From Paragordius varius (taxonomy: Eukaryota > Nematomorpha), in the NCBI GenBank assembly GCA_964247055.1, contig OZ176055.1, positions 6,820,001 through 6,884,000 on the forward strand: 64,000 bases of DNA, given 5' to 3'. The translations under genes were made by a program, and so were the position numbers. The notes beneath the pieces were generated by a model. The model was given only the letters and a program-made list of their open reading frames with translations, was not told where the DNA came from and ran no database searches. This document shows, piece by piece, positions 12,870-26,200 of this stretch; position 1 is the first letter of the stretch; every line of letters starts with the position of its first letter.

Positions 12870-14224
12870 TTATATTGTTTATAGATGAAAATAAAATTTA
12901 AATAAATTACTCAATATAATATATAAAACAATATGGGTAAAATTGAAATATTGGATATCTTTGTTCCATTAATTATTGATATTAAAACAATATAAATCAT
13001 AATTCAGCGCTAAAATTTAATTAATCATTAATTTTAAATTAGAATACTTATTTATAAATTGTCATAAAATAAAAAAGATTGTGTTTAGTCTAAGAAAAGT
13101 TGTTTTTTTTGGTTGAAAAAGTTTTTGACTGAAAAATGGTATATTATAATATTACAAAAAGCACTTATATTTTTATGATATTTTTGGGGGTAACGAGTAA
13201 TTACGTAAACATCGGTATTATTTAAAACTTTAAGCCAAATAATACCATAAAATAAAAATTACTCAACAACCTATAAATATTAATAGCTCCAAAATCAATT
13301 TGAATCCGCCAATATCTTTGAAATGAAGCAAAAATACAAAAGGGTAAAGCTTTGATAAGACATATTAATATCGAAAAAAACAATATGTGTTTTATAATCA
13401 TAATAAAATTATGTTTTAAATCACCGAGAAAATAAGCCCGATAAAATATTGAATGTATTTAAATGACGGCAAATCAAATATCTATCATGAGGAAAGGAAA
13501 TAAATTATGTAGTGAAGGTGTATTGTATTAGGTACACACGACATCTGATTAAAAAGATGGTCCTGTCAAAGTCACAACGTTTAAAGTAAGTCCGAATCGG
13601 GAAAAATAAATGGCTAAATATCTGTATCCATGACCTTTAAGAAAAATTTAAATGAATCCTCTAATTAAATTCAATCGATATTTTTAATTTTATAATATTG
13701 ATTATTACAGTCAATTCAAAAAAAATTATTTGAGCACATAGAGGGCTTTAATGCCTATAAAGCAGTGTTTTTATGTGAAGGCGTAGTTAACGATTAAGGA
13801 ATTCCATTTGAAAATCGGAAAAGTAGGCTGATGAAAGTAAGCTAATTTTATAAGGTCAGTAGGGCAATATTAAAGGGAGTCCACTGTATTACACTTCATT
13901 TTGCTCGGCACAGAAATGCGACCATTAGTGATTATATTTAAATTTAACTATCATTTAATGTCTTCAATATTTTTAAGGGATTTATTTTTCCCTTTGAATG
14001 TAAATTCGACCTTCTTGAAAAAATCTAAATCAATAAAAAGCTTCATGACACCATTATACCCTTTATTTCAACTTTTAAATTCAAATTCAACTGTAAATAA
14101 CAATATAAAACTTTCAACCTAATAATTCAAGCATACATAATTTATATATCGAAATGCTACATAATCAAACTACACACGGTTACATATAATTTGTACATTA
14201 AATGTCCAGGAAAGATAACTATAT

Positions 14225-17200
14225 TCAAGAATTAACTATTGTATTGATTTTTAATGATTTTATAAATGCGTTTGCATTATTTAGCATTTGATTGTACTCA
14301 TTGATGGATATTTGATAATCCTCGATAATGGTGGTAAAGGGATAAATATTGTTGACAGTTTGAGAGTCCGAAACTTTTTTGTTATTAAAACACAGTAAAC
14401 GGGGATACAGCTGTTTTTTAGAATCATCATTCTGTGCAAAAATGTTTAATAGATAAATTATATGTTTTAATTTAAACTATATGTAATAAAAAAAAACAAT
14501 TTTAAATAATTTTGCCATATATTTTATGTCTATTGACCCTTATGTCAAAAGACTGCAAAATTTAATAAACGACTAATGCAGACCTACGTTCAAGTATTAA
14601 AAACGCATGTTGATTCCCCAAATTTTAGAAAAAAAAATTAAATATGTAACATAAAATATCAAATTCTATTTGTTAGCCTATTTTTACTCAAAAATTATAA
14701 TTTTATTAAAATTAATAATGTTTAAAAAAGAAAAATTATCAAAAAACATTTTTTGAGAGCATTAAAAATCGTGATTGCTTAAAAATATTTCCAAAAAATA
14801 AAAAAAATTGGAATTGTTCGTTTCCAATCTTTAGTTACTTTCAATTTCATATTTAAAAAAATAAAATATTATATTTAAAAGAACCTTGAAATTTTCATCA
14901 TCAGGTATGATTTTGTGATATATTTGAAGCATTTTCTCAGGGGCTTTCTGAATGTGCTTAGTTGCATACCGATGACATATTTTAGCGAATTGGGTTAAAT
15001 TGTCCCTTAATGCGGGTATTGTTTTGGCTTGAAAGTGTTCGATTACGTTAAAGCTATTATTCTCGATCTGGCTCTATGACATATGACATATTTTTATATT
15101 AATATCTCAAACTTTACCAAAGTTAATTTTTAAATTTAGTAGTAATTGGCACTCTATTAATATAAATTACAATTCGTCCGGATATATTTGAAATTGTATC
15201 TTGAATATTTTCGCCAAGCATTGTAATTATATGGGGAACAATATGTTGTTGCGTTAAACGCGTTACAAGCGCTTGTATGATGATGGTTAAAAAGATACTC
15301 TAAATAAATATATAATAGAGATTTATTTATATTTATAATAAATATTTAATTATTCTAAACTAAGATTTGATATGAAAAAAAGGAATAAACTATATTCAGA
15401 ATATTACTGGTAAAAACAGCATATAACTCTTTAGGCTATATTTTACAAAAAGAATATATTGAAAACTTGGAAAACTACATTTTTAATGCAATTTGTATAA
15501 GTTATATATTTGACGAATTTCGAGTCTTACCTCAATAGTAAATCGATTGTGATATATAAATTTCGGGGCTTGAATGAAAAAATGCTCGGTAAATTGTTCT
15601 GCACACATCGAATCGGGTGGGACCAGTTCAGGTGTATTCATAATCATTTCTTTATATTAAAAATATAAGAAAATACATTTGAACAAAATATGGTTAACTA
15701 TAAATAAATTAAATAATAAAATTTTATATTTTCCTTAGAATAAAACTATTTATTAAATGGTTAATTTGGTAATTAACGTTTAAATTTAAATTTCTTGTAT
15801 TGAGAGCGTGTATAATTAAGATTTAATCAAAATAATAAGATATAAACTGATAATATTTAATATTTACCAAAACATTTATCCATTTGACATTTTATGATTT
15901 CTGAAAAATCGGTTCTTGTATCTTGAGAATTTTCTGAGGTCGGTATGTTTTTGGATAAGAAACCAGTATTTTCTTTCGTTAAATATGTGTTGATATCGTC
16001 AGATAATTTTTGAATAGTCTCCATTATTTGGGATGTTGAACTTTGTTGAACTTCATTTATATTACTATCATCTATAGAATATATATTAGGTTTAAAAGGT
16101 ATTTCATTGGTAGGTTGATAAGAGGGGGTAAATTTATTTTTTGCTTTTTTTATCATCATCGCAATAAACCAATATAATTGCTTTTTGATTTCAATAAATA
16201 ACGTTTTTTTTTAAATAGTTTTATGTATATTCATCCTTAAAATATTTAATATCTGAAGGACACAGTGTATGCAAATATGTAGTTTCCATAATTACAGTAA
16301 AAACTGAAATTATACGGACACAAAGTAAAAATATAAAAACAAATATTTTTTTCTAAAGACAACCATATTTTTTTAATCTAAATTTTCCGATATAAATGAT
16401 TTATTTACAATTATAAAATATATAATTGATTGTGTTACCAATATGCATCTCTATTCCATACTTTGCAATTTTTAACAATTATTTTAATTTGAAAAAATCT
16501 AGAAAAAAATCTTTGTCTTTATAATTTTACCTTTTGTGCGTATAATTTCAATTTTTACTGTTTTTTCCAACATTTACAGTAACGAGCAATATGATTGTTT
16601 TAATTTTGCTCCATATCAACAATGTGTATTTCACTTTTTTATTCATTTAAATAAACCAAAAGAACTCTTGAAATAAAATTTATCAGGCAAAAATAATTAA
16701 TAAAAAAACTAGCAACATATAGTTAGTCTCACACTGTACCTATTTATAGCCACAATTATCTTATAAATCCTGATAAAAGAATTCATACCAATTTTGAGGG
16801 TTGACATTTTACTATCGAGTTTTTGTATCAATGTTTGTATTTGACTAGTTGATTTAACATTATTAGTTGATTTAACATTTTTATTTTTAATGGTGTCGGA
16901 GATAATTTCATTTTGAGGTGACTGTTGATCCAAGCTATCATCATTCTTACAATTTGGAGAATATGCATTAATGAGCGTTGCAATATTTCGTAAAACCTCG
17001 AAAGATTGAATCAAAGAGTACAAAATGGGTCGAAAGGTAATGTAACCGCCATAATTAACATAACAAGCAAGATTAGAAGAAAATGGGCCCCATATTCGAT
17101 AAATCTAAATATATGTGATAAAATTAAAAAAAAACGAAGGCAAAATATGATAAAATAAAAAAATATACTTCGTAAGGGTACTGTAAAAATTTTGCTTTTG

Positions 17201-20200
17201 TAGGATTTATGATGTTATCACTATCATCTCCATGTAGTTCATTGTTTATATTTTTCCCTTCCGCCATTTTATTGTGCTGAAATAAATATGAATCTAGCTC
17301 TATTTTCGCCTCTATGATTTGTGACAAGGCGCTCATGAAAGCATTAAAATGTTGCATTATATACTTGTTGAAACCGTAACAAAAAGCTTCATTATATTAA
17401 AAAATAATAATATAAAAGCATGGAAAATCGAAAATAATTTTTTAACCCATTAGGAATGTTCATATTTAAAAACTCAAAGCAAATGAAATGAAAAATTTTA
17501 AATTATATATACCAGAATTGCTTTCATTATTCCCATGTGATAAAAGGCTAGATTTGCCTGTTATTTGATTAGGAACTAATGATAATAAAGACTCCAATTT
17601 TTGGTGGATTTGTGAGAGATGTATGATACAACGTAAGAAAAGATATCGAAATTTCAACCAATATTTCTAATGTATGGTTAAATTAAAACATTACACGCAT
17701 TATGTCATTATATATACCATTTACAGTTCAAATTCACCCTTAAATAATTTTCACCCTTGAACAATTCAAATTCACCCTCGAACAATTCAAATTCACCCTA
17801 AAAATAATTTATGTGTTTTCGAACTAATATAACTCATTATTAATATAAAATATATCTTTATGGCATAATTAATTATTTTTTTCAGTATTATTTTAATTTA
17901 AAACAAAATTTTATTTTTTAAAAATATATTAAAATATAGGTAATTTTTAATCTTAAAAAACATGTTATTTATTTGAGGGTGAATTTGAATTGTTCAAAGG
18001 TGAATTTGAATTGTTCGAGGGTGAATTTGAACTGTAAATGGTATATTATATATACCATTTACAGTTCAAATTCACCCTCAAATAAAATATATGTTTTTGA
18101 AGATTAAAAATTACTTATATTTTTATATATACCATTTACAGTTCAAATTCACCCTTAAACAATTCAAATTCACCTTTGAACAATTCAAATTCACCCTTAA
18201 ACAATTCAAATTCACCCTCGAACAATTCAAATTCACCCTAAAAATAAATTATGTGTTTTCGAACTAATATAACTCATTATTAATAGAAAATATACCTTTA
18301 TGGCATAATTAATTATTTTTTCAGTATTATTTTGATTTAAAAAAAATTTTATTTTTTAAAAATATATTAAAATATAGGTAATTTTTGATCTTAAAAAACA
18401 TGTTATTTATTTGAGGGTGAATTTGAATTGTTCGAGGGTGAATTTGAATTGTTCAAGGGTGAATTTGAATTGTTCGAGGGTGAATTTGAATTGTTTAAGG
18501 GTGAATTTGAACTGTAAATGGTATATTTTCAAAAAATAAAAATTTTGTTAATTAAAATGATACTGAAAAAATAATTAACTATACCATAAAGATATATTTC
18601 GAATCAATAATTAGTTATATTAGTTCAACACATAATTTATTTTTAGGGTAAATTTATATTATTCAAGGGTGAATTTGAAATGTTTAAGAATGAATTTAAA
18701 CTATATTGCATAAATATCAACTAAAATTTGTAAACAAAACATTTTTTCACAAATTAGTTAATGTTTAACCTTAGATTTCATCCTATAAAAAACCAAAATT
18801 TATTCATCAATTCCATCTTGTAAAATATAATAAACAACACTAACCTCATACATAGTATTGGTTTCCTTTATTTGATCGGTATCTAATCTAAAATCAATTA
18901 TGGAAAAAAAAATTTATGGACATACTTTTATAAGTTAAATCAAAACATTTAGGTTCCCCCAAAAAAAACAAAAATAATGCATATACTCCGTAGGATTTCG
19001 GAAATCATCGATTATATTGTAATCGGTATTGTCTGTGATTTGTTGTTCGCTTGTTGAATGTTGTTGATCTTGACACAGCAGTTCTTCCTCACGTAATGTC
19101 ACATCAATTAATTCATGCAAAGTTGGTATGCTATTGTTTTTAAATATATATATTTTGTTTATATATTATAATTTTCTGTGATTTTTTCATTGACTTATTT
19201 TTATATTTTTTTGTACTATGTAAATATTATATCCTTTGTTACTCGAAATTTTATTGTTATCATGCAAATTATGTTCACTTAAAAATACTATATATAAAGC
19301 ACAAAAAAATCGAATAAATATCTTTTAAGTTTTACGTTTTATACCTTTGTTACCTTTTAACAGCTATAAATAATTTTTTTTGTAATCTTAAATGCTGTTT
19401 CATAATATATGACATGCTTTAAACTCTTTAAATGGTGTTAAAGGCAACAAAACTTATTTAACACAACAGAGTTGTTTTTGTTTAGACACATTTTATTTTG
19501 TCATAAACTCATATATATTTATCAAAACCAATAAATTAAACACAACACTTTTTTCATACAACACTTTTTCAATCAAACCTTATTCAAAAACAATATTTTT
19601 TCACCCTGTATAACATTTCTCCCATTCAAACGTAACAGTTAATAAAAAACATTTTTTTGAATCGGACACATTTTTTCATTCAAATATAAATGAGAACACG
19701 TGGAATAAAATTAAAAAAATTTAAGAATGGAAATTTTTAAATTTATTAAAAACACAAAAAATACCTCTGAACTCGCAACAAATCCAGCCAAACCGTCTCA
19801 ACTAACGCCATTTGTCGCATGTGGGAAGTCATTAACCGCGTTTTAAACTGAACGAAATCGTAAATCTGTCAATGATAATGAAATATTTTAATTATAATAT
19901 CAATCATGATGATATCCATAAATTGAAAATATCAAGGAATGAAAATCGAAACCGTAATTATACTGATTTAATTGTTTTCTCACTAAATAATTTTGATTTT
20001 GGTGCTATTTTTTGTACAGTTAAATAAATAGCTATAAATAATATAAATTTTTATGATTTAATGAAAATTATAATTAATAAATTTCAATATTATACATTAT
20101 TGAGAAAAAGAAATTAATAATCATGTTTTTTTCAGCCGAACCTTTCTTTAGATACTAAGCCGGTTTCTCTTACAAATATAATTAATTAACAATAATTTAC

Positions 20201-23200
20201 TTGTAGAAAATTGATTTTGACAACGCTTGAACTAAAATCCCATAACTAAAATATAAAAATGTCGTTAAAATAAATTACAATACAAATCATAAGTAAATTA
20301 TTTCTGATATAAATAATTACATTTTTATAGGCATTTTCATAGAATCTAAGTATTGTCATGAAACATCTTTTCAATGTACTATTATGTCCATAACTTATTA
20401 GAGGATATATGGAATAACTCCTAAAAATATTTATGAAAAAAAATATTATTTTTACAATATTAAAAAATTGGCCTAAATAAAATTATGCATACCCTAACGT
20501 ATCGTATTGAATAAATTTTGCCCCCAACATTTTAAACATATTCATACACAAAGTCGGCGCACCTAAACACACAAAAAAGCAAATTAAAATATTATATAAA
20601 AAAATTAACAGGGGTAATATTTCCATTAAAATTGGCTCTCTGGTTCACATATATCTATCTAATTTAAAAAACGGGTTCAGACGAAAAAACGACTGCATAT
20701 GAAAATTTTTGTTAATGGTTTTTTATTCGGTCAAACTTTTCTGACTACCGTTCTACTTATTTTTTTTCTAAATTTACAGACAATTTTGAAAGAAAGCCAC
20801 ATAAATATAATTACGAAAATTCTTTACTTAAATGAAAAATTATACAAAATATTTCATTTCTATTTAATATAATACCATGTAAAATAAGGTTAATGTTGTT
20901 TATAATATGAAAAAAAACAAATCAAATAATAAAACGGTTTTAAAACCAGAAAAAAACAAATCGTTTAAGCTTCAAAAAAGTGAATTCTTAAAGCAAAAAA
21001 AAATAATTTTTATGCTCGTTACTTCGATATAAAAAGCAGCAAATCAGATAAAAATCTTTAGAAAAATCTAATTTGTATAATATTTAAATAGTTATTACCA
21101 AAAATGTAGTACAACTTAAGTAATTGTAGCTTTATGATGGCATCCACTTCAATTTTATCCGTCAAACTATTGACTGTGGGCTCAATTGAGATTTGATCAA
21201 CTAATAATGGCATTTGTGCCGATACTGTTTGTTGAGATTCTATATAAAGGATAAAATAAAATGCAAAATTTAACCATTTTTATCATGATCCTTTTTCTTT
21301 TTGATCGTGTCTACTCCCGTATTTTGCTTAGTTAATGGTAAAGAGTCATTTATATTATTGGATTGTTCATATATACCATACAGAGGAGAATTACTCTTAA
21401 GAGATGTCAAGTGTTCAGCATAAACTATGGAAAGATAAATCATTTCAAAAGCGATCGTATCATAAAAATCAGTGGTATCAATTTTCTGATCAGCAGACGA
21501 TTCAAAAGAGTTGTGAGCCAATTTTTCTTCAGTAGGATAAGCACAACCCCTTAACCGTAATATATGGAGTGGTATAGCGATAAGTGGATATAGAACATTA
21601 TTAACACCCACAAATTCATATATGGTTAAAGATAAAGGAGTGTCTTTTTTATTGAGTTTTGAAACAGTGCTTTTTACGCCATTTTCAGCATTGGTGTGTT
21701 TTATCTTGCATTCAATGTGAAATATTTGACAACTTAAGTCATTGTATAAGGCGATACATTGGTATAAAAGTTGGTTGTAAATACTTTTGTTTTGATTAGC
21801 GCAATTAAAATAGTTCACGTATATGGCCATTTTAAATGCCGTGTATACGGATAAAAGTTGAGAAGTGAGTATTCGTTTAAACTCATTGTATTGTTTTTCT
21901 GACATGAAATCCTGTGTTTCGCCCTTTTCTTGTTGTTCCGTAGCAAGGGCCATTGATTGTTTCACATTATCAAAAGTAGGGAAGTATTGGTAATAATTCT
22001 GAGGGAAATTTATTAAAAAAATAAAGGATAATTCGAAATGTCTAAACGAAAATGGAAACATAAAATTCAATTTCTTTCAAACTAAATTTGTTATAAAAGC
22101 TTTAAAAAAGTATTTTCGAAGGAAAAAACTGCATCAAATCTTTAAATGTGAAAAGCAATCAAAAAAATATATATTAAATTTGCTTTCCCTTTTAATTATT
22201 ATTGATTAAACCGTTATTTTATATATATATTTATACAAATCATACCATATATTGAAAGTTGTCCACCGATGTGTTTGACATTGTACCATTCTTGAACACA
22301 TGATCAAAAATCTAAATTTAAAACATTTTTATTATTGGTGGTAGTTTATTATAACTAAAACGTTAAAATTTGACAATAACCTTTAAATAATTAACATTTA
22401 TTTCTTTTGAAATATACAATTAACAAATTTTATAATCATTCAAATTCCAAAACCAATATAAAATTTAAAAAACAGTTACTGGCTCCAAATTTATTGCACT
22501 GCGGAATGCTTCATTACACAAGTAATATTCCAAGTCCCAAAAACAGCAAGGTTTAGATGAGAAAATCGATAAATACTCGACACATAAATTGGTTGGATTC
22601 ACTAATATATTGCAAAAAATTATATAAAACACAATTAGTATTGTAAAAGTTCATATCAACATACAATTTATGGTGTTTACTTAAATTTCTAAAGGAACAA
22701 TTTCCTTGGTGACCATTTAGATTGTGTAGGTAGGTGGTGAGCGTAAAAATCCTAAAACATAAATCAATGCGAGCCATATATAAGACACGGTTTTTGTTAA
22801 AACTCTTATTGCTATGACTGTGTTGTAGTTGATTAGGTTTAGGGTTAACATTGTAAGCGATAGCTTCATTGAGGAATGCATGTGCCGAACAAATACTTTT
22901 AGCAAACGTATTCATCAAGCGACCATTTTCTTCTATATACCCCCCAAAAAAATTAGTGTGATAGCGTTCATTAAATTGGTAAAAATCGATATATGTATAT
23001 GTGAAAACATATTTGTAAAAACTTAGTGTTGTTACAATGGAGGGAGCCTGTTGATAATGATTTGTTAAATAAATACAGCGATTGTAAAATAATTAGCTCT
23101 TATGAAATGTATACACTTTCCGATTATTAAATAAGGTCGGTCCTAATATTAAGTAATTGTTTAAATTTGAGTGTACTACTTATTTATAATTATTTTGAAG

Positions 23201-26200
23201 AAAGGTAACGAGTCAAAAACAGCAAAAAAATAAAATATAATTAATTTTATATGCCTTTGCACATATATAATTTGGAGAATAATAAAATATTAATTATTAA
23301 AAAAAACAATGTATTAATTATTATATTTGCCTTAAAAAAGAATAAATAAACATGTATTGGATATCATGGGGTAAGAAATATTTTAATGTTAATTGGTGGG
23401 TATTATTGTTTGTAGATATGTTTGGAAAGTATAAGTTTTTATATGTACCAAATGATAATGTAAATCTTGGGAAATAAATAAAATAAATTATTAAATTTTT
23501 TATATATGGAATTTTTCGTCTACATTAAACAAAAATAAAATTCAGATTTTGCCAATAACTTTGTTTTTAACAGTTTTGCATTTTTTAATAAATGAAAAAA
23601 TATACCAATCGCTTGACATTGCTGGAGTAGAAATGTTCTTTGATCTTCGTATCTTTTATCAAAGAGTATTTGTAAAATACGGTGCCTGTATGACAATATA
23701 TTTAAAAAACGATACATAATTGAACATTTGTTGAATAAAATTAAAATAATAGATGATATTTACGGCTAATATAATTATACCATTTACAGTTCATATTCCT
23801 CGAACAATTCAAATTTACCCTAAAATAAATTACGTGTTTTTTTAAATAAAAAATCTATATTTTTATATTTTTAAAAAAGGATGTTTTGTTAAAAATTAAT
23901 ATAATACTGAAAAAAATAATAAACTATGCCATAAAAATATATTTTATGTTAATGATGAAGTTATATTAGCCATAAAACACATAATTAATATTTAGGGTGA
24001 ATTTGTACTGCAAATGGTTTATCATATATAGCATATTATATATATTAGGTATCATTAATCGAAATGTTTATATGCTGATTTACATAATCTAATATTTTTT
24101 ACTGCACATTTACGTTGAATTGTTGAAAAAATCAAAGATAAAACATTTTTGGGTTTTGAAAAATTTAAAAAAAACCTTTGATTTATAGATTTTATACATT
24201 CACGAAAAGAGCCATTTCGCATGGTTGATGTCTCTCGTAAAGAAAAATGTTCTAAACTATCGTTAGCTGGCAAATAAAACAGGGTATCCAAAAAACCTTG
24301 ATAGTAATTCCAATTATCTGGACTATCATAATATGAGTATATTTATTAAATGAGTTAATACTATGCTAATATAAAAAATCACAACCTTTCCTGTATAAGC
24401 TCTTGATATGATCGGTGTGCCATATTGTAATTTCCCATTTTGTGGTAAATTTGTGCAATTTTTTCCGTAGCAGTCACATCTCCGTAACGAATTTTATCTT
24501 ATAAAAATTAAAAATTATTTAAAAAAACTAATACATTTTGTAGGCTAATCAAACCAATAAGAGTGTAGATTAAATTAGAAAAAAAATGTTTTTATCCATA
24601 ATATTTTTTGGTTGGAGAAAAACATGAAACTTAATAAAAATATACTTCCACTTGTGGTGTAGAGCGATAAAGCGCTATTCCAATCCCCTGAAAGCTCCAA
24701 AATTATTGATATCAAATCTAATTCTATATTTTGAAAAACATCAAATATTCACAAATATTAAAATCAAATTTTGAGTATAAATTTATCCAGGACTGTAAAT
24801 GAATTCGTTTTTGGTTTTGCGGTTACAAAATTTTTAAACCTCATATTTATTTAAACAGTTTCAGATTTAATATAAGAACATGAGGGTCCGGTTTTCTTAT
24901 TATTTAGTCAAATGTTTAATAATCAGTTGCATTTTGTTATATTTATAGTCATATTTAAAAAAATAATATAAAAGCCACAAAAATATACACACAAACTATA
25001 TATAATATATTGTTATATGCTACTTTTCTTTTATTTTTATACATATGTATTGAATTATTAATAAACGAGCAAACAATGTAATAATATTTGGAACTGCGGT
25101 TACAAATCAATCGGTTTAAAACCGTTTTTAGGATCCACAATGGTTTCAGACAAAATCATTGTTTTGAAAATTTCTAATTAATTTATATATATTGAACAAA
25201 AAAACTAATTGTATGTATAACCAGATTGTGATAATCCTTTATTGTCACTTTTCATGTGTTTTTGAACAAATATTTTGTTAGCTAAGGGTAAAAATATGGT
25301 TTTTGCTTTGGTCGGATCATTCGTCAGAGCCTAATAGTTATAAGCAAAGTTTGTAAGCAGCTTATTAAAAATATATTTGGTGAATAGAGGTGAATATGAT
25401 AAGCATGTAAAATCAAGCATTGTTAGTATACAAATTAATTGAACTCACAAATATGTAATTTATAGCTTGATAATATTAAAAATAAGAATTAATATCTAAA
25501 ACATTTTCCACACTTTCATTTCGAAAAAAATGTGAATATAACCATAGGACAAAAACCCATTACAAAGAAATGTATATGCATTTGAAATAATGTAGTAAGT
25601 TTGTAAAATTTCATAAAATATAATTACCCTACGAGACCTTTTCATTTTTTTTGTCTGCGATGACATATTGTACTTTTATATTCTAGAGCTCAATTTCGTG
25701 AATAAACTAATGTTTGAAAGTTGTTTTAGTTAAAATTTAATTATTAAACATTGTTCTCAGGTATTAGATAAAAAGGATCATATTTTTTACAATTTTGTGA
25801 CTTCCAGGGTGTAAATTTGGAAAAGCGCCAAACAGGACTGAAACGAAAAGATCATATATTTACCATTTACAATTCAAAGTCCCCCTTAAACAGTTCAAAT
25901 TCACCCTCGAACAATTGAATTACGCCTTCAAATAAAATATATGATTTTTAGAATTAAAAATTACCTATATTTTTATATATTTTTAAAAAATAAAAATTTT
26001 GTTTTAAATTAACACCGAAAAATAATATGCCATAAAGACATATTAATTATGAGTTATATTTGTTCGAAAACACATAATTTATTTTTACGGTGAATTTGAA
26101 TTTTTTAAAGGTGAATTTGAATTGTTTGAGGTTAAATTTGAATTGTTTAAGGGTGAATTTGAACTGTATTTTGCTAGAATTTTTATAGTTAATTATATAT

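Larger units (their letters stand above)
11113..14224. other. Intergenic region between convergent TMEM200-like gene and NAA25
   Basis: Contains two MITE copies (11703-11976 and 12652-12869) and a TA microsatellite at about 12594-12612, otherwise AT-rich sequence without convincing coding potential. A 73-codon frame at 13901-14122 is short and has no recognisable motif. Confidence 0.4.

Noticed and set aside
17715-18523. Regular 21-bp repeats resembling a CRISPR array
   Set aside because: There are no spacers. The units are tandem and inverted at the ends of a transposable element in a eukaryotic intron.
24084-24175. Extension of NAA25 exon 7 to a GTAAAT donor at 24083
   Set aside because: That end gives the wrong phase for the next exon; the CAAAG/GTTTTT donor at 24176 chains in frame.
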